Origin: Comamonas testosteroni ATCC 11996
GTDB lineage: Bacteria; Pseudomonadota; Gammaproteobacteria; Burkholderiales; Burkholderiaceae_C
Assembly (NCBI RefSeq): GCF_000241525.1
Contig: NZ_AHIL01000002.1
Coordinates: 372,001 to 436,000 of the forward strand
Length of the DNA: 64,000 bases
Direction of reading: 5' to 3'
The first letter of the stretch is position 1, and each line of letters opens with the position of its first letter. The notes under the pieces were generated by a model. That model was not told where the DNA came from. It ran no database searches and saw only the letters and a program-made list of their open reading frames with translations. Both the position numbers and the translations under genes were made by a program. Of the stretch, positions 36,251 to 43,962 are shown piece by piece.

Positions 36251-37447
36251 CTAGTAGTCGCGGTTTTCATCAAACCACTGCTGGGCCTGCTCATCCGTCA
36301 GCTTCAGTGACAGCGCCGCAGGCAGTTGTGCCAGTTGCTGCACGGCCAGCCCCAGGTCTTCACGCTCGCTGGTTTCAATGCCCTTGACTGTGTTGAAGCG
36401 GGCGGTAAAGGTCGTCAGTGCAGCTTGCACATGGCCAAGGCTGCTTGCTGTGCCAATTTCTTGTTCGGCCAGCTCATAGGCTGCATGCGCAATCCTGGCA
36501 CGGGCTGCGGGCCAGCCCGCAAATGGCCGCCCATATTCTTTGGCCCACCATTCAGGCTTGCGTAACTGGCTGACGGATGTGTAGTCAGCCCAGGGCCGAG
36601 CCTTGGCACGGTCCTTGAGTTGCTGGCGCAGGCGTTTGCCAGCGGCTTCTTCCACGTTGTAGGCGATGAAGAAGTCCAGCTCCGGCCAGGTTGGCAGCGC
36701 AGGCAGTCCCGACAGATGGCGCATAAAACGCAGTGATAGCGCCTTGAGCTGCGTACATGATGAAAGCTGGGCCAAATCGCTGTGGTTACCCCACAGGGAG
36801 AGCGATTCCAGCTTCGAAAACTGCAGCAGGTTTTGCAGCGAAATGGGTTGCTTTCCCGCTCCGTTGCGCAGCTCCAGCGTGGCGACCTGTTTCAGGCTGC
36901 CCATGTCGGGCAGCTGAAAGGCTTCGTCGGCCGGGTTCTTGCTGGTGGCCGGGCTCAAACTCAGGCTTTCAGGCAGGCCTGCGGTGACGGTGATTTGCTC
37001 CAGATTGCCATGCAGATGAAGGCGCATGCCCTGCTGCGGCAGCTTCAGGTGGATGTGGCCCTGATTGCCCGCTTGCAGATGAATGCTCAGCTCGCGAATC
37101 TGTGACTGGCTGGCGTCGATATGTACATCCTGCCGCAGCTGCGGGTGCCAGCTGAAGTTTTCGATAGGGCGCAGTTGCGCCCACGTGAAGAAGCCGCTGT
37201 CATTGCCCGTGTAGTAGAAGCTGCGCGGCCAGGGCGAGCCAGCGGGCGTGGCAAAGGGGTCAAAGCAGGGCCAGAGCACGCAGGCGTCGACAGGCAGCCA
37301 CAGGTCCGCTGTTTTCAACAGCGTCCTGGGGCCAAGGGTCAGGCTGCCCTGACCGGGGCTGGTTTTGAGTCTGTGCGGCGCGTCAGGCGTCAGCTCAAGG
37401 GTGAAGACGCCATCTTCATGCGGTGTTCCATCGATAAGCAGGGGCAT
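36251..37447 (-). CDS. Uncharacterised protein with leucine-rich-repeat-like middle
   Basis: 398-aa protein without a recognised family. Residues about 190-270 contain spaced Leu patterns (VATLELRNGAG, LESLSLWGNHSDLAQL, LKALSLRFMRHLSGL) like degenerate leucine-rich repeats; the N-terminal third is beta-rich with many Trp and Phe, and the C-terminus is helical. No signal peptide or membrane segment is seen, so it is probably cytoplasmic. Convergent with mnmA and on the same strand as the downstream end of the sensor kinase gene. Function unknown. Confidence 0.75.
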   Translation of the reverse strand: MPLLIDGTPHEDGVFTLELTPDAPHRLKTSPGQGSLTLGPRTLLKTADLWLPVDACVLWPCFDPFATPAGSPWPRSFYYTGNDSGFFTWAQLRPIENFSWHPQLRQDVHIDASQSQIRELSIHLQAGNQGHIHLKLPQQGMRLHLHGNLEQITVTAGLPESLSLSPATSKNPADEAFQLPDMGSLKQVATLELRNGAGKQPISLQNLLQFSKLESLSLWGNHSDLAQLSSCTQLKALSLRFMRHLSGLPALPTWPELDFFIAYNVEEAAGKRLRQQLKDRAKARPWADYTSVSQLRKPEWWAKEYGRPFAGWPAARARIAHAAYELAEQEIGTASSLGHVQAALTTFTARFNTVKGIETSEREDLGLAVQQLAQLPAALSLKLTDEQAQQWFDENRDY

Positions 37448-37465
37448 GCAGAAAGCTTAGCGCAG

Positions 37466-39406
37466 TTACCAGATGCTCTGGGGAGACGGCACGGAGCTCT
37501 GTACTTCGGTGTGGCGTTGTACCTTGCCGAACAGCGGCAGGCTGGCACGCAGCTCGGTGCGACCGGGGCGGGACTGTATGACCAGAGTGCCTTGCAGGCG
37601 TTCCAGTCGCGCCAGCATGCTGCGCATGCCCACGCCCATGCTGTTGATCTGTGTGCTATCCAAATCAAAGCCTGTGCCGTTGTCCTCGATCTGCAACTGC
37701 AACTCCCTGGAGTCGGGAATCTCCAGCCGAACCTGGACTTGACTGGCGCGGCTGTGCTTGATGACATTGGTCAATGCCTCTTCCAGCACGCGGGTCAGCG
37801 TCAGGCACTGAATGGGGCTGGGCGCGTGGGTCCAGTATTCGGGCAGACACCACTTCACCTGAATGTCCAGTTCCTCGAACAGCCGTGCAAAGCGGTGGCG
37901 CAGCGGGGCAAGCCACTGCATGGGTGTCTCGGGAACCTGGATGGCGGTGCTGGTGCCGGTATCAATCATCTGACGCAGGTCGTCGCGCATGAGCTTGAGC
38001 ATGGACAACACCTGGGCATTGGGCAGCGGGGCGCTGCTTTGCTCGACCAGGGCAATGGAGCGCACCAGAGAGCCGCCCAGGCCATCGTGCAGATCCTGGG
38101 AAATGCGCAGACGCTCCTGCAGGCGGGAGTGGCTCAGAGCCAGATGGTGTTCCCTCTCCAGGGTCTGGCTCAGGTCGTCGCAGGCCTGTGTGACGGTGAG
38201 ACTGAGCTCGTGGTTGAAGTGCTCGATGCGGCGCATATTCCACACGATCTGTCGCCCCAGCAACCACGCGATCACCAGCATGCTCAGCAAGGTGGTGTAG
38301 GGAGTCAGCGTCAGATTGTGATCCAGGGTCTTGGTCAGCAGCAGAAGGTCGTGCACGCCGATGGCCAGGTAAAGCACAAAGCAAAGGCTGAAAGCGATGT
38401 GGGCTGGCGTGCGTGTCTGCAGCCCGCGCAGTGGAAACAGCAGGCAGACTAAAGCGCAAAGACAGAACATCAGCAGCCAGACGGCCCGGCTCAGCGCCAT
38501 CTGTGCATCGGGCACAGACAGTGCAAATACGGCACAGAGGCTGCATATGCCGGCCAGCGTACGTTCCAGCCGCATGAGGCGTAATTCCCCAAAACGCAGC
38601 GTAAAAATGCAGAAGGTGTAGGTAAATGCAATGAAAACCAGCAGATTACCCTTGGCAAAGGCCGGCGTGCTGCTGAAGGGCCAGGGATCAGTCATGACCA
38701 TAAAGCAGAGCATCAGTGCCCAGCACATCAGATTGAGTGCGTACCAGCCATAGAGTTTTTGATTGCGATTGTGGAGCCAGGCAAACGAAAACAGCAGACA
38801 TAGCACCAGGCTGACCGTGATGCAGACCATATAAATGGTGCGCAGGCTCCAGGTTGCCTGTGCCGTCCATTGCTTGAGCTCGGCTGGATGGCCTATGCGC
38901 AGCCGCCCCAGGCCTGGCGTCTGGGTGCTGAGCCCGTGGACGCGCACCCAGATGCTGTTGCCCTGTTCCTTGAGCAGCGCCTTGGGAAGCAGCCAGTAGC
39001 GTGGCATATTCCAGCTGCGACTCAGCGGCTCCACCAGCGATTGATCGCGCCAGATCAGTTCTGAATTCACGAACACCTCGCCCGCCATCACGATATTGAC
39101 GACGGCCAGCGCCACGGGCTGATCGCGCCCGCAGGGGCTCTCCCAATCGATGCGGTACCAGGCTGCACCGTCATAGCCGGGCCAGCGTTGACTCCAGTCA
39201 TCCAGCCCCGGCACATCCACCCATTGCAGCAAGGCCGCATCGGGTGGAGGCCCATCGGGCAGTGCCTTGGCCGATTGGCGGGCCACAATGCGCGGTTCGC
39301 AGAGCAGATCCTGAGGCCTGAGCTCCTGTGCCCAGGCCACGCCGCAACTGACGCCCATGACGAGCGCAAATATCAGGCGGAGCATGAGAGCCGACTGCTT
39401 GAACAT
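37466..39406 (-). CDS. Membrane sensor histidine kinase (7TM sensor, HisKA_3)
   Basis: 646-aa two-component kinase. A signal peptide (to about residue 26) and a periplasmic jellyroll-like domain (about 30-180) precede seven hydrophobic segments (about 190-410), as in 7TMR-DISM receptors. The phospho-acceptor His lies in SQDLHDGLGG near residue 438, followed by a HATPase domain with NVIKHSRA and IEDNGTGFD. The regulator gene ends directly before its ATG (TGAATG), so the two form one operon. The C-terminal half closely resembles the PAS kinase at 56783. Confidence 0.92.
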   Translation of the reverse strand: MFKQSALMLRLIFALVMGVSCGVAWAQELRPQDLLCEPRIVARQSAKALPDGPPPDAALLQWVDVPGLDDWSQRWPGYDGAAWYRIDWESPCGRDQPVALAVVNIVMAGEVFVNSELIWRDQSLVEPLSRSWNMPRYWLLPKALLKEQGNSIWVRVHGLSTQTPGLGRLRIGHPAELKQWTAQATWSLRTIYMVCITVSLVLCLLFSFAWLHNRNQKLYGWYALNLMCWALMLCFMVMTDPWPFSSTPAFAKGNLLVFIAFTYTFCIFTLRFGELRLMRLERTLAGICSLCAVFALSVPDAQMALSRAVWLLMFCLCALVCLLFPLRGLQTRTPAHIAFSLCFVLYLAIGVHDLLLLTKTLDHNLTLTPYTTLLSMLVIAWLLGRQIVWNMRRIEHFNHELSLTVTQACDDLSQTLEREHHLALSHSRLQERLRISQDLHDGLGGSLVRSIALVEQSSAPLPNAQVLSMLKLMRDDLRQMIDTGTSTAIQVPETPMQWLAPLRHRFARLFEELDIQVKWCLPEYWTHAPSPIQCLTLTRVLEEALTNVIKHSRASQVQVRLEIPDSRELQLQIEDNGTGFDLDSTQINSMGVGMRSMLARLERLQGTLVIQSRPGRTELRASLPLFGKVQRHTEVQSSVPSPQSIW

Positions 39407-40099
39407 TCAGCTCAGCAAACCGCGTGCCCGGGCCTCGCTGACCGCCTTGGTGCGCGAAGGCACGGCCAGCTTGCGGTAAATGTTCTTCACATGGCATTCC
39501 ACGGTGTAGCGGGAGAGAAAGAGCGACTCTGCGATCTCCCGGTTGGTCATGCCGTCTGCGACCAGCTTGAGGATCTGGATTTCGCGGGCGCTGAGTATGG
39601 CCTCGGGCGGCATCTCCTTGTGCGCTTCCGTAGGCTGGGAAGGCTGCAACTCGGCAATGATGCGCCGTGCAATGAAAGGGTCGATGGGGGCGCCACCACG
39701 CAGCACACTGCGTATGGACAAGGTGACTTCCAGATCGTCGCGCTCCTTGAGCACATAGCCGTTGGCCCCGGCACGCAGCGCCGACAGAATGGCGTCCTCG
39801 GTGCTCCAGGCGGAGATGACCAGAATGCCCATGCCGGGGTCGGCGGCGCGCAACTGGCTGATCAGCTCTATGCCGCTGCCGTCGGGCAAGCCCAGATCCA
39901 CCAGTGCCATGGCGACAGGATGCTCCGCCAGCCGGGCGCGTGCCTGCCCCAGGGTTGCAGCAAAGATGAGAGCATCATCCGCATATCCGAGACCATGCAA
40001 AATGCTTTCCAGCCGATTGCGGATCAGCGGCTCATCCTCCACCACGATCAAGGGGCTGGGGAGAATGGACTCTGTAGGGAGGGAGAAAGTCTCTGCCAT
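39407..40099 (-). CDS. LuxR/NarL family response regulator
   Basis: 230-aa response regulator. The receiver domain has the acidic pocket VVEDEP (residues 19-24), phospho-acceptor Asp68 in VDLGLPDG and the conserved Lys in YVLKERD. The C-terminal LuxR helix-turn-helix (LSAREIQILKLVADGMTNRE and VECHVKNIYRKL) binds DNA. It is the partner of the downstream 7TM kinase; target genes are unknown. Confidence 0.93.
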   Translation of the reverse strand: MAETFSLPTESILPSPLIVVEDEPLIRNRLESILHGLGYADDALIFAATLGQARARLAEHPVAMALVDLGLPDGSGIELISQLRAADPGMGILVISAWSTEDAILSALRAGANGYVLKERDDLEVTLSIRSVLRGGAPIDPFIARRIIAELQPSQPTEAHKEMPPEAILSAREIQILKLVADGMTNREIAESLFLSRYTVECHVKNIYRKLAVPSRTKAVSEARARGLLS

Positions 40100-40378
40100 A
40101 TAGTGTGATGTGCCGCTGGTTTTCGTGTCCCACTGTTACCGAGATCAGGTCGCTTGGCTATCACTGAAAACTGGTAATTTGAGGTGCATGCGGAGTCTGC
40201 GCCCAAAGCGTAAGCGAACTCCGTGGCCTGCAATTCCCATGACGTCAGAAGCAATACGCCGGCGGCGGCTCCAAGAGGCAGTTGGCTAAACTTGCCTGCA
40301 TTGATCACGCCTGGCCTTGCAATGCTGGGCGTTTGTCCGTTCAAGGTGCAACGGACAGAGAACTCAGGATTATTTTCC

Positions 40379-41071
40379 ATGGATGCCATGCTCGGTGCCG
40401 ATTTCTGGATCGGCTTGTTCAAGATCGTCTGGATCAACATCATTCTCTCGGGTGACAACGCGGTGGTCATTGCTCTGGCCGCACGTGGCCTGCCGCCGCA
40501 GCAGCAGAAAAAAGCGGTGCTGTTTGGCTCCGGCGCCGCCGTGGTGTTGCGTATTGCCTTGACAGTGGTGGCCGCCAAGCTGATGCAGCTGCCATTCGTC
40601 GAGGTGATCGGTGGCCTGCTGCTGCTGTGGATTGGCGTGGGCCTGCTCAAGGGCGAAGATGAAGAAGAGAACTCCGGCAGCGTGGCCGGGCAGGGCATGA
40701 TGGCTGCCGTTCGCACCATTTTGCTCGCCGATCTGGTCATGAGTCTGGACAATGTGATCGCCGTGGCTGCGGCAGCGGGCGGCGATATGCTGCTGCTGAT
40801 TCTGGGCCTGGCCATCAGCATTCCGCTGGTCATCTTTGGCTCCACGCTGATGATCAAGCTGATGGAGCGCTTTCCAGTCATCGTCACTCTGGGCGCGGCA
40901 CTGATTGGCTGGGTGGCCGGCGAAACCATCACCAGCGACCATATGCTCGAAGGTTTTGTACGGATCAATCCCTGGGCGCATTACGCAGCGGCCGCCTGCG
41001 GCGCCGTGCTGGTGATTGCAATGGGTAAGTGGATGCAGCTCAAGGCTGCCGCGCAGGGCGGCACTGCCTGA
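40379..41071 (+). CDS. TerC family integral membrane protein (YjbE type)
   Basis: 230-aa membrane protein with about seven hydrophobic segments. The TerC signature residues appear as NIILSGDNAVVIALAARGLP near residue 21 and ADLVMSLDNVIAVAAAA near residue 120, each with the Asp-Asn pair thought to bind metal. Family members export manganese or support metal-enzyme secretion. The start at 40379 follows CAGGA. Unlike many relatives, no yybP-ykoY leader is visible upstream; only a GTCCGTT/AACGGAC hairpin at 40335-40356 is seen. Confidence 0.88.
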   Translation: MDAMLGADFWIGLFKIVWINIILSGDNAVVIALAARGLPPQQQKKAVLFGSGAAVVLRIALTVVAAKLMQLPFVEVIGGLLLLWIGVGLLKGEDEEENSGSVAGQGMMAAVRTILLADLVMSLDNVIAVAAAAGGDMLLLILGLAISIPLVIFGSTLMIKLMERFPVIVTLGAALIGWVAGETITSDHMLEGFVRINPWAHYAAAACGAVLVIAMGKWMQLKAAAQGGTA

Positions 41072-41091
41072 GCCTGGGGTTGCTGAAAGCA

Positions 41092-41120
41092 AAAATGCCC
41101 GCATTCAAGGCGGGCATTTT
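41092..41120. terminator. Bidirectional intrinsic terminator between terC and barstar genes
   Basis: AAAATGCCCGC pairs with GCGGGCATTTT around a 7-base loop, an 11-bp stem with A and T runs on either side. Confidence 0.88.
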
Positions 41121-41146
41121 GTGTTGTGTGCGCCGCAGCAGCCGGC

Positions 41147-41572
41147 CTACAGGAATGAGTAAAAGCAGCGGAAGGGAATCTTGCGCTCTGCCCAGAAGTC
41201 CGCAGTATCGCGGAACACGTCCAGCAACTGCTCGCGCACTTCCTTGTCGAACTTGGGAGTGGTCGGAATCTGGTCGAGCACCACCACAAAACCGGGTTGC
41301 GGGCCGGATTTGTTGATCGGGTCGGTCATGCAGTCATACAGCGCATCCCAGTTCTTGCCAAAGTGTGCCGGCAGGTAGAACTGGGTGGACAGCAGCTCGA
41401 AAACATCGGCCTTGGTCTGGGCATGGGCCAGGTTGGCATAGAGGAAATGGGAGCCCAGCGCCTCTGCTGCTGCCTGAAGATCAGGAATGCGATAGGCGCG
41501 AATGGATTGCACGATGTTCGGGCGAACATTGCGCAACGGTGTTTCCGAGGGCTTACGAAGTGGCGTGTCCAT
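41147..41572 (-). CDS. Barstar-family ribonuclease inhibitor
   Basis: 141-aa cytoplasmic inhibitor. The barstar binding helix is recognisable as FGKNWDALYDCMTD (about residues 79-92), matching the YGENLDALWDCLTG segment of barstar, whose two Asp residues plug the RNase active site. The N-terminal 35 residues are an extension. Start codons at 41572 or 41596 are both possible. The gene lies 142 bases downstream of an exported RNase gene on the same strand, so it very likely protects the producer. Confidence 0.88.
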   Translation of the reverse strand: MDTPLRKPSETPLRNVRPNIVQSIRAYRIPDLQAAAEALGSHFLYANLAHAQTKADVFELLSTQFYLPAHFGKNWDALYDCMTDPINKSGPQPGFVVVLDQIPTTPKFDKEVREQLLDVFRDTADFWAERKIPFRCFYSFL

Positions 41573-41714
41573 CTCCGTGATTCTTTCTAAAAACATCAAA
41601 ACTGGTGGCAGAGTCGGTACTGACAGCGCTGTAGGCTGTCTGCGCAAACCGCCGCTGCGGAATTCAAGAAGTCAAAAGCCGCTTTATGGCGGGCCTGGAG
41701 GGCGTCTTTTAACT

Positions 41715-42134
41715 TCATTGGACGATTTGCTGAAAGCTGTTGTAGTGGTCGCCGGTGTAGAAGCAGGCATCGGGCACCTGGGGCTGCAAGCCGCCACAGA
41801 CTATGCGCCGCGCACCCCGGTTTTTCGCGCCTGGCGTGCGCACGGTGTATTCGCGGTAATAGCCTCTGGCCTGGCGCGGAAGTATGCGCTCACGGTTGCC
41901 GAATACAGTGCCGTCCTTGTCGCTGGAAAACGGACCGCCCTGAAGGATACGACCATAGGTGGTGCGGCCTTCGCGCGGCAGTTCGGCCAGGCTCACGGTC
42001 TCAAAGCCGGGAACGGTGGCACCGACTTCGGGCGCTTTGCGCGCCAAAGCCGCAGGGGGTGCCAGCGCAAAAGCGGCACCCAGCATCAACGCTAAACCCG
42101 TCTGATATACCTTGGCTGCAGCGGCCTTGAGCAT
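41715..42134 (-). CDS. Secreted guanyl-specific ribonuclease (RNase Sa/barnase family)
   Basis: 139-aa exported ribonuclease. A signal peptide (about residues 1-31, cut after ALA) is followed by the microbial RNase fold. GYYREYTVRTPG, the Arg-rich RGARRIV and YTGDHYNSF match RNase Sa, giving catalytic Glu95, an active-site Arg near 106-110 and His130. Cys113 and Cys124 could form a disulfide. It cleaves RNA after G and is likely periplasmic or secreted. The downstream barstar gene is its probable immunity partner. Confidence 0.9.
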   Translation of the reverse strand: MLKAAAAKVYQTGLALMLGAAFALAPPAALARKAPEVGATVPGFETVSLAELPREGRTTYGRILQGGPFSSDKDGTVFGNRERILPRQARGYYREYTVRTPGAKNRGARRIVCGGLQPQVPDACFYTGDHYNSFQQIVQ

Positions 42135-42257
42135 TCACTAAACCTTTCAGAATCTCAGGTAATGCCTGAAATTTCGACCCGTAAGTGTGACGGATAGGCC
42201 TCGAAAATGCAAGTTGCGCCTATTTTTTGTGCAGCCTGTCGAGCGGTTTTCGACGAC

Positions 42258-42291
42258 AAAAAAGCCCTGTCGGCATGGCCGGGCAGGGCTT
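42258..42291 (-). terminator. Intrinsic terminator of putP
   Basis: AAGCCCTG (42262-42269) pairs with CAGGGCTT (42284-42291); read leftward it is followed by six T. It lies 20 bases past the putP stop and separates putP from the RNase gene. Confidence 0.82.
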
Positions 42292-42311
42292 GGGCAGGGG
42301 CGTGGCAGCTT

Positions 42312-43802
42312 TTATTCGCCGTGGGCAGCGATTTCAGCCTCCACCTCGCGGTGTTTGGCCGTGATCGTGGCAGAAGGAGCTTTGTCCAGTAGGCTGACTA
42401 CTATGATTGCGATAGCGGACAACGTAAACCCGGGAACGATTTCATAGAGCTTGAACCACTGGTAATGCTGCCAGACCAGCACCGTGACCGCGCCCACGAC
42501 CATGCCGGCCAGCGCGCCGTTGCGCGTCATGCGGGCCCAGAGCAGAGAGATCAGCACCAGCGGGCCGAAGGCGGCGCCGAAGCCGGCCCAGGCATTGCTG
42601 ACCATGCCCAGCACCTTGGCCTTGGGGTCCTGCGCAATGAGGATGGCAATCACGGCAATCGCGAACACCATGGCGCGACCAAACCAGACCAACTGCTTCT
42701 GGCTGGCGTTCTTGTGCAGAAAAGTCTTGTAGATGTCCTGGGTGAGGGCGCTGGAGCAGACCAGCAGCTGGCAGGACAGGGTGCTCATCACGGCAGCCAG
42801 CACGGCAGCCAGCAGCACGCCGCTGATCCAGGGATTGAACAGCAGCTTGGCGACTTCCAGGAACACCAGCTCGTGGTTGCCATTGACGTTTGCCGCAATC
42901 TCGGGGCGGCTGGCGAAGAAGGCAATGCCGAAGAAGCCCACGGCCACGGCGCCGCCCAGGCACAGCACCATCCAGGTCATGCCGATGCGGCGCGCGTTGG
43001 GAATGGTCTTGATCGACTCGGCTGCCATGAAGCGCACCAGAATGTGGGGCTGGCCGAAGTAGCCCAGACCCCAGGCCAGCAAGGAGATGATGGCAATCGC
43101 CCCCTGGCCCTTGAACATGTCGAAGGCGCCGCTGCGGGCGGTGTCGATGATCGCCGCGCTGGCACCCACGCCGCCGTCGGCATAGATCACCATCAGGGGG
43201 GCCAGAATCAGCGCGGTGATCATCAGCGAGGCCTGGATGGTGTCGGTCCAGCTCACGGCCAGAAAGCCGCCTATGAACACATAGGCCATGGTGGCCACGG
43301 CACCCACCCAGAGCGCGGTCTGGTAGTCCATGCCGAACATGGACTCGAACAGACGGGCGCCAGCGACGACGCCGGAGGCGCAGTAGACAGTGAAGAACAC
43401 CAGGATCACCAGTGCCGTGACGATGCGCAGCAGGCTGCTGCCATCCTCGAAACGGTTGGTGAAGTAATCGGGCAATGTCAGCGCGTTGCCCACCTTCTCG
43501 GTATAGACGCGCAGGCGTGCCGCGACAAAGCGCCAGTTGAGCCAGGCACCGATGCACAGGCCGATGGCGATCCACGAGGCCGACAGGCCAGTGGCAAACA
43601 CGGCCCCGGGCAGGCCCATGAGCAGCCAGCCGCTCATATCCGATGCCCCGGCCGACAGAGCCGTGACCACCGAACCCAGACTGCGCCCGCCCAGAATGTA
43701 GTCAGACAGGTTGGACGTGGCTTTATAGCCTGCCCAGCCTATGAGCAGCATGCCCAGCAGGTAGATGGCAAAGGTGACGATGGTTGGCGTATTGGCGGTC
43801 AT
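42312..43802 (-). CDS. putP: Sodium/proline symporter PutP
   Basis: Sodium:solute symporter family transporter of 496 aa with about 13 transmembrane segments. PutP-type blocks: YILGGRSLGSVVTALSAGAS (about residues 37-56), DMSGWLLMGLPGA, LPDYFTNRFED, WGLGYFGQPHILVRFMA and STLSCQLLVCSSALTQD, which hold Na+ and proline ligands in the E. coli protein. The start at 43802 follows GGAG with 6-base spacing. Confidence 0.93.
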   Translation of the reverse strand: MTANTPTIVTFAIYLLGMLLIGWAGYKATSNLSDYILGGRSLGSVVTALSAGASDMSGWLLMGLPGAVFATGLSASWIAIGLCIGAWLNWRFVAARLRVYTEKVGNALTLPDYFTNRFEDGSSLLRIVTALVILVFFTVYCASGVVAGARLFESMFGMDYQTALWVGAVATMAYVFIGGFLAVSWTDTIQASLMITALILAPLMVIYADGGVGASAAIIDTARSGAFDMFKGQGAIAIISLLAWGLGYFGQPHILVRFMAAESIKTIPNARRIGMTWMVLCLGGAVAVGFFGIAFFASRPEIAANVNGNHELVFLEVAKLLFNPWISGVLLAAVLAAVMSTLSCQLLVCSSALTQDIYKTFLHKNASQKQLVWFGRAMVFAIAVIAILIAQDPKAKVLGMVSNAWAGFGAAFGPLVLISLLWARMTRNGALAGMVVGAVTVLVWQHYQWFKLYEIVPGFTLSAIAIIVVSLLDKAPSATITAKHREVEAEIAAHGE

Positions 43803-43962
43803 GTCGGCTCCGGGTCGGCGCAGCGCTATCGGCATGTGGGTTACATGCCCGGCGAAAACAAATCCGCCAGCGGCCTCCTGGTGGGAGGCCTGCTGGCGGG
43901 TATCGGTGCGCAATTGGACCAGTTATTCGACAGCCCAGTGGGGCATGTGGCTGAAAACCGCG

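Noticed and set aside
40100..40378. Possible yybP-ykoY riboswitch upstream of the TerC gene
   Set aside because: Neither GGGGAGTAG nor GCCGAGACC is present; only a short GTCCGTT hairpin is seen.
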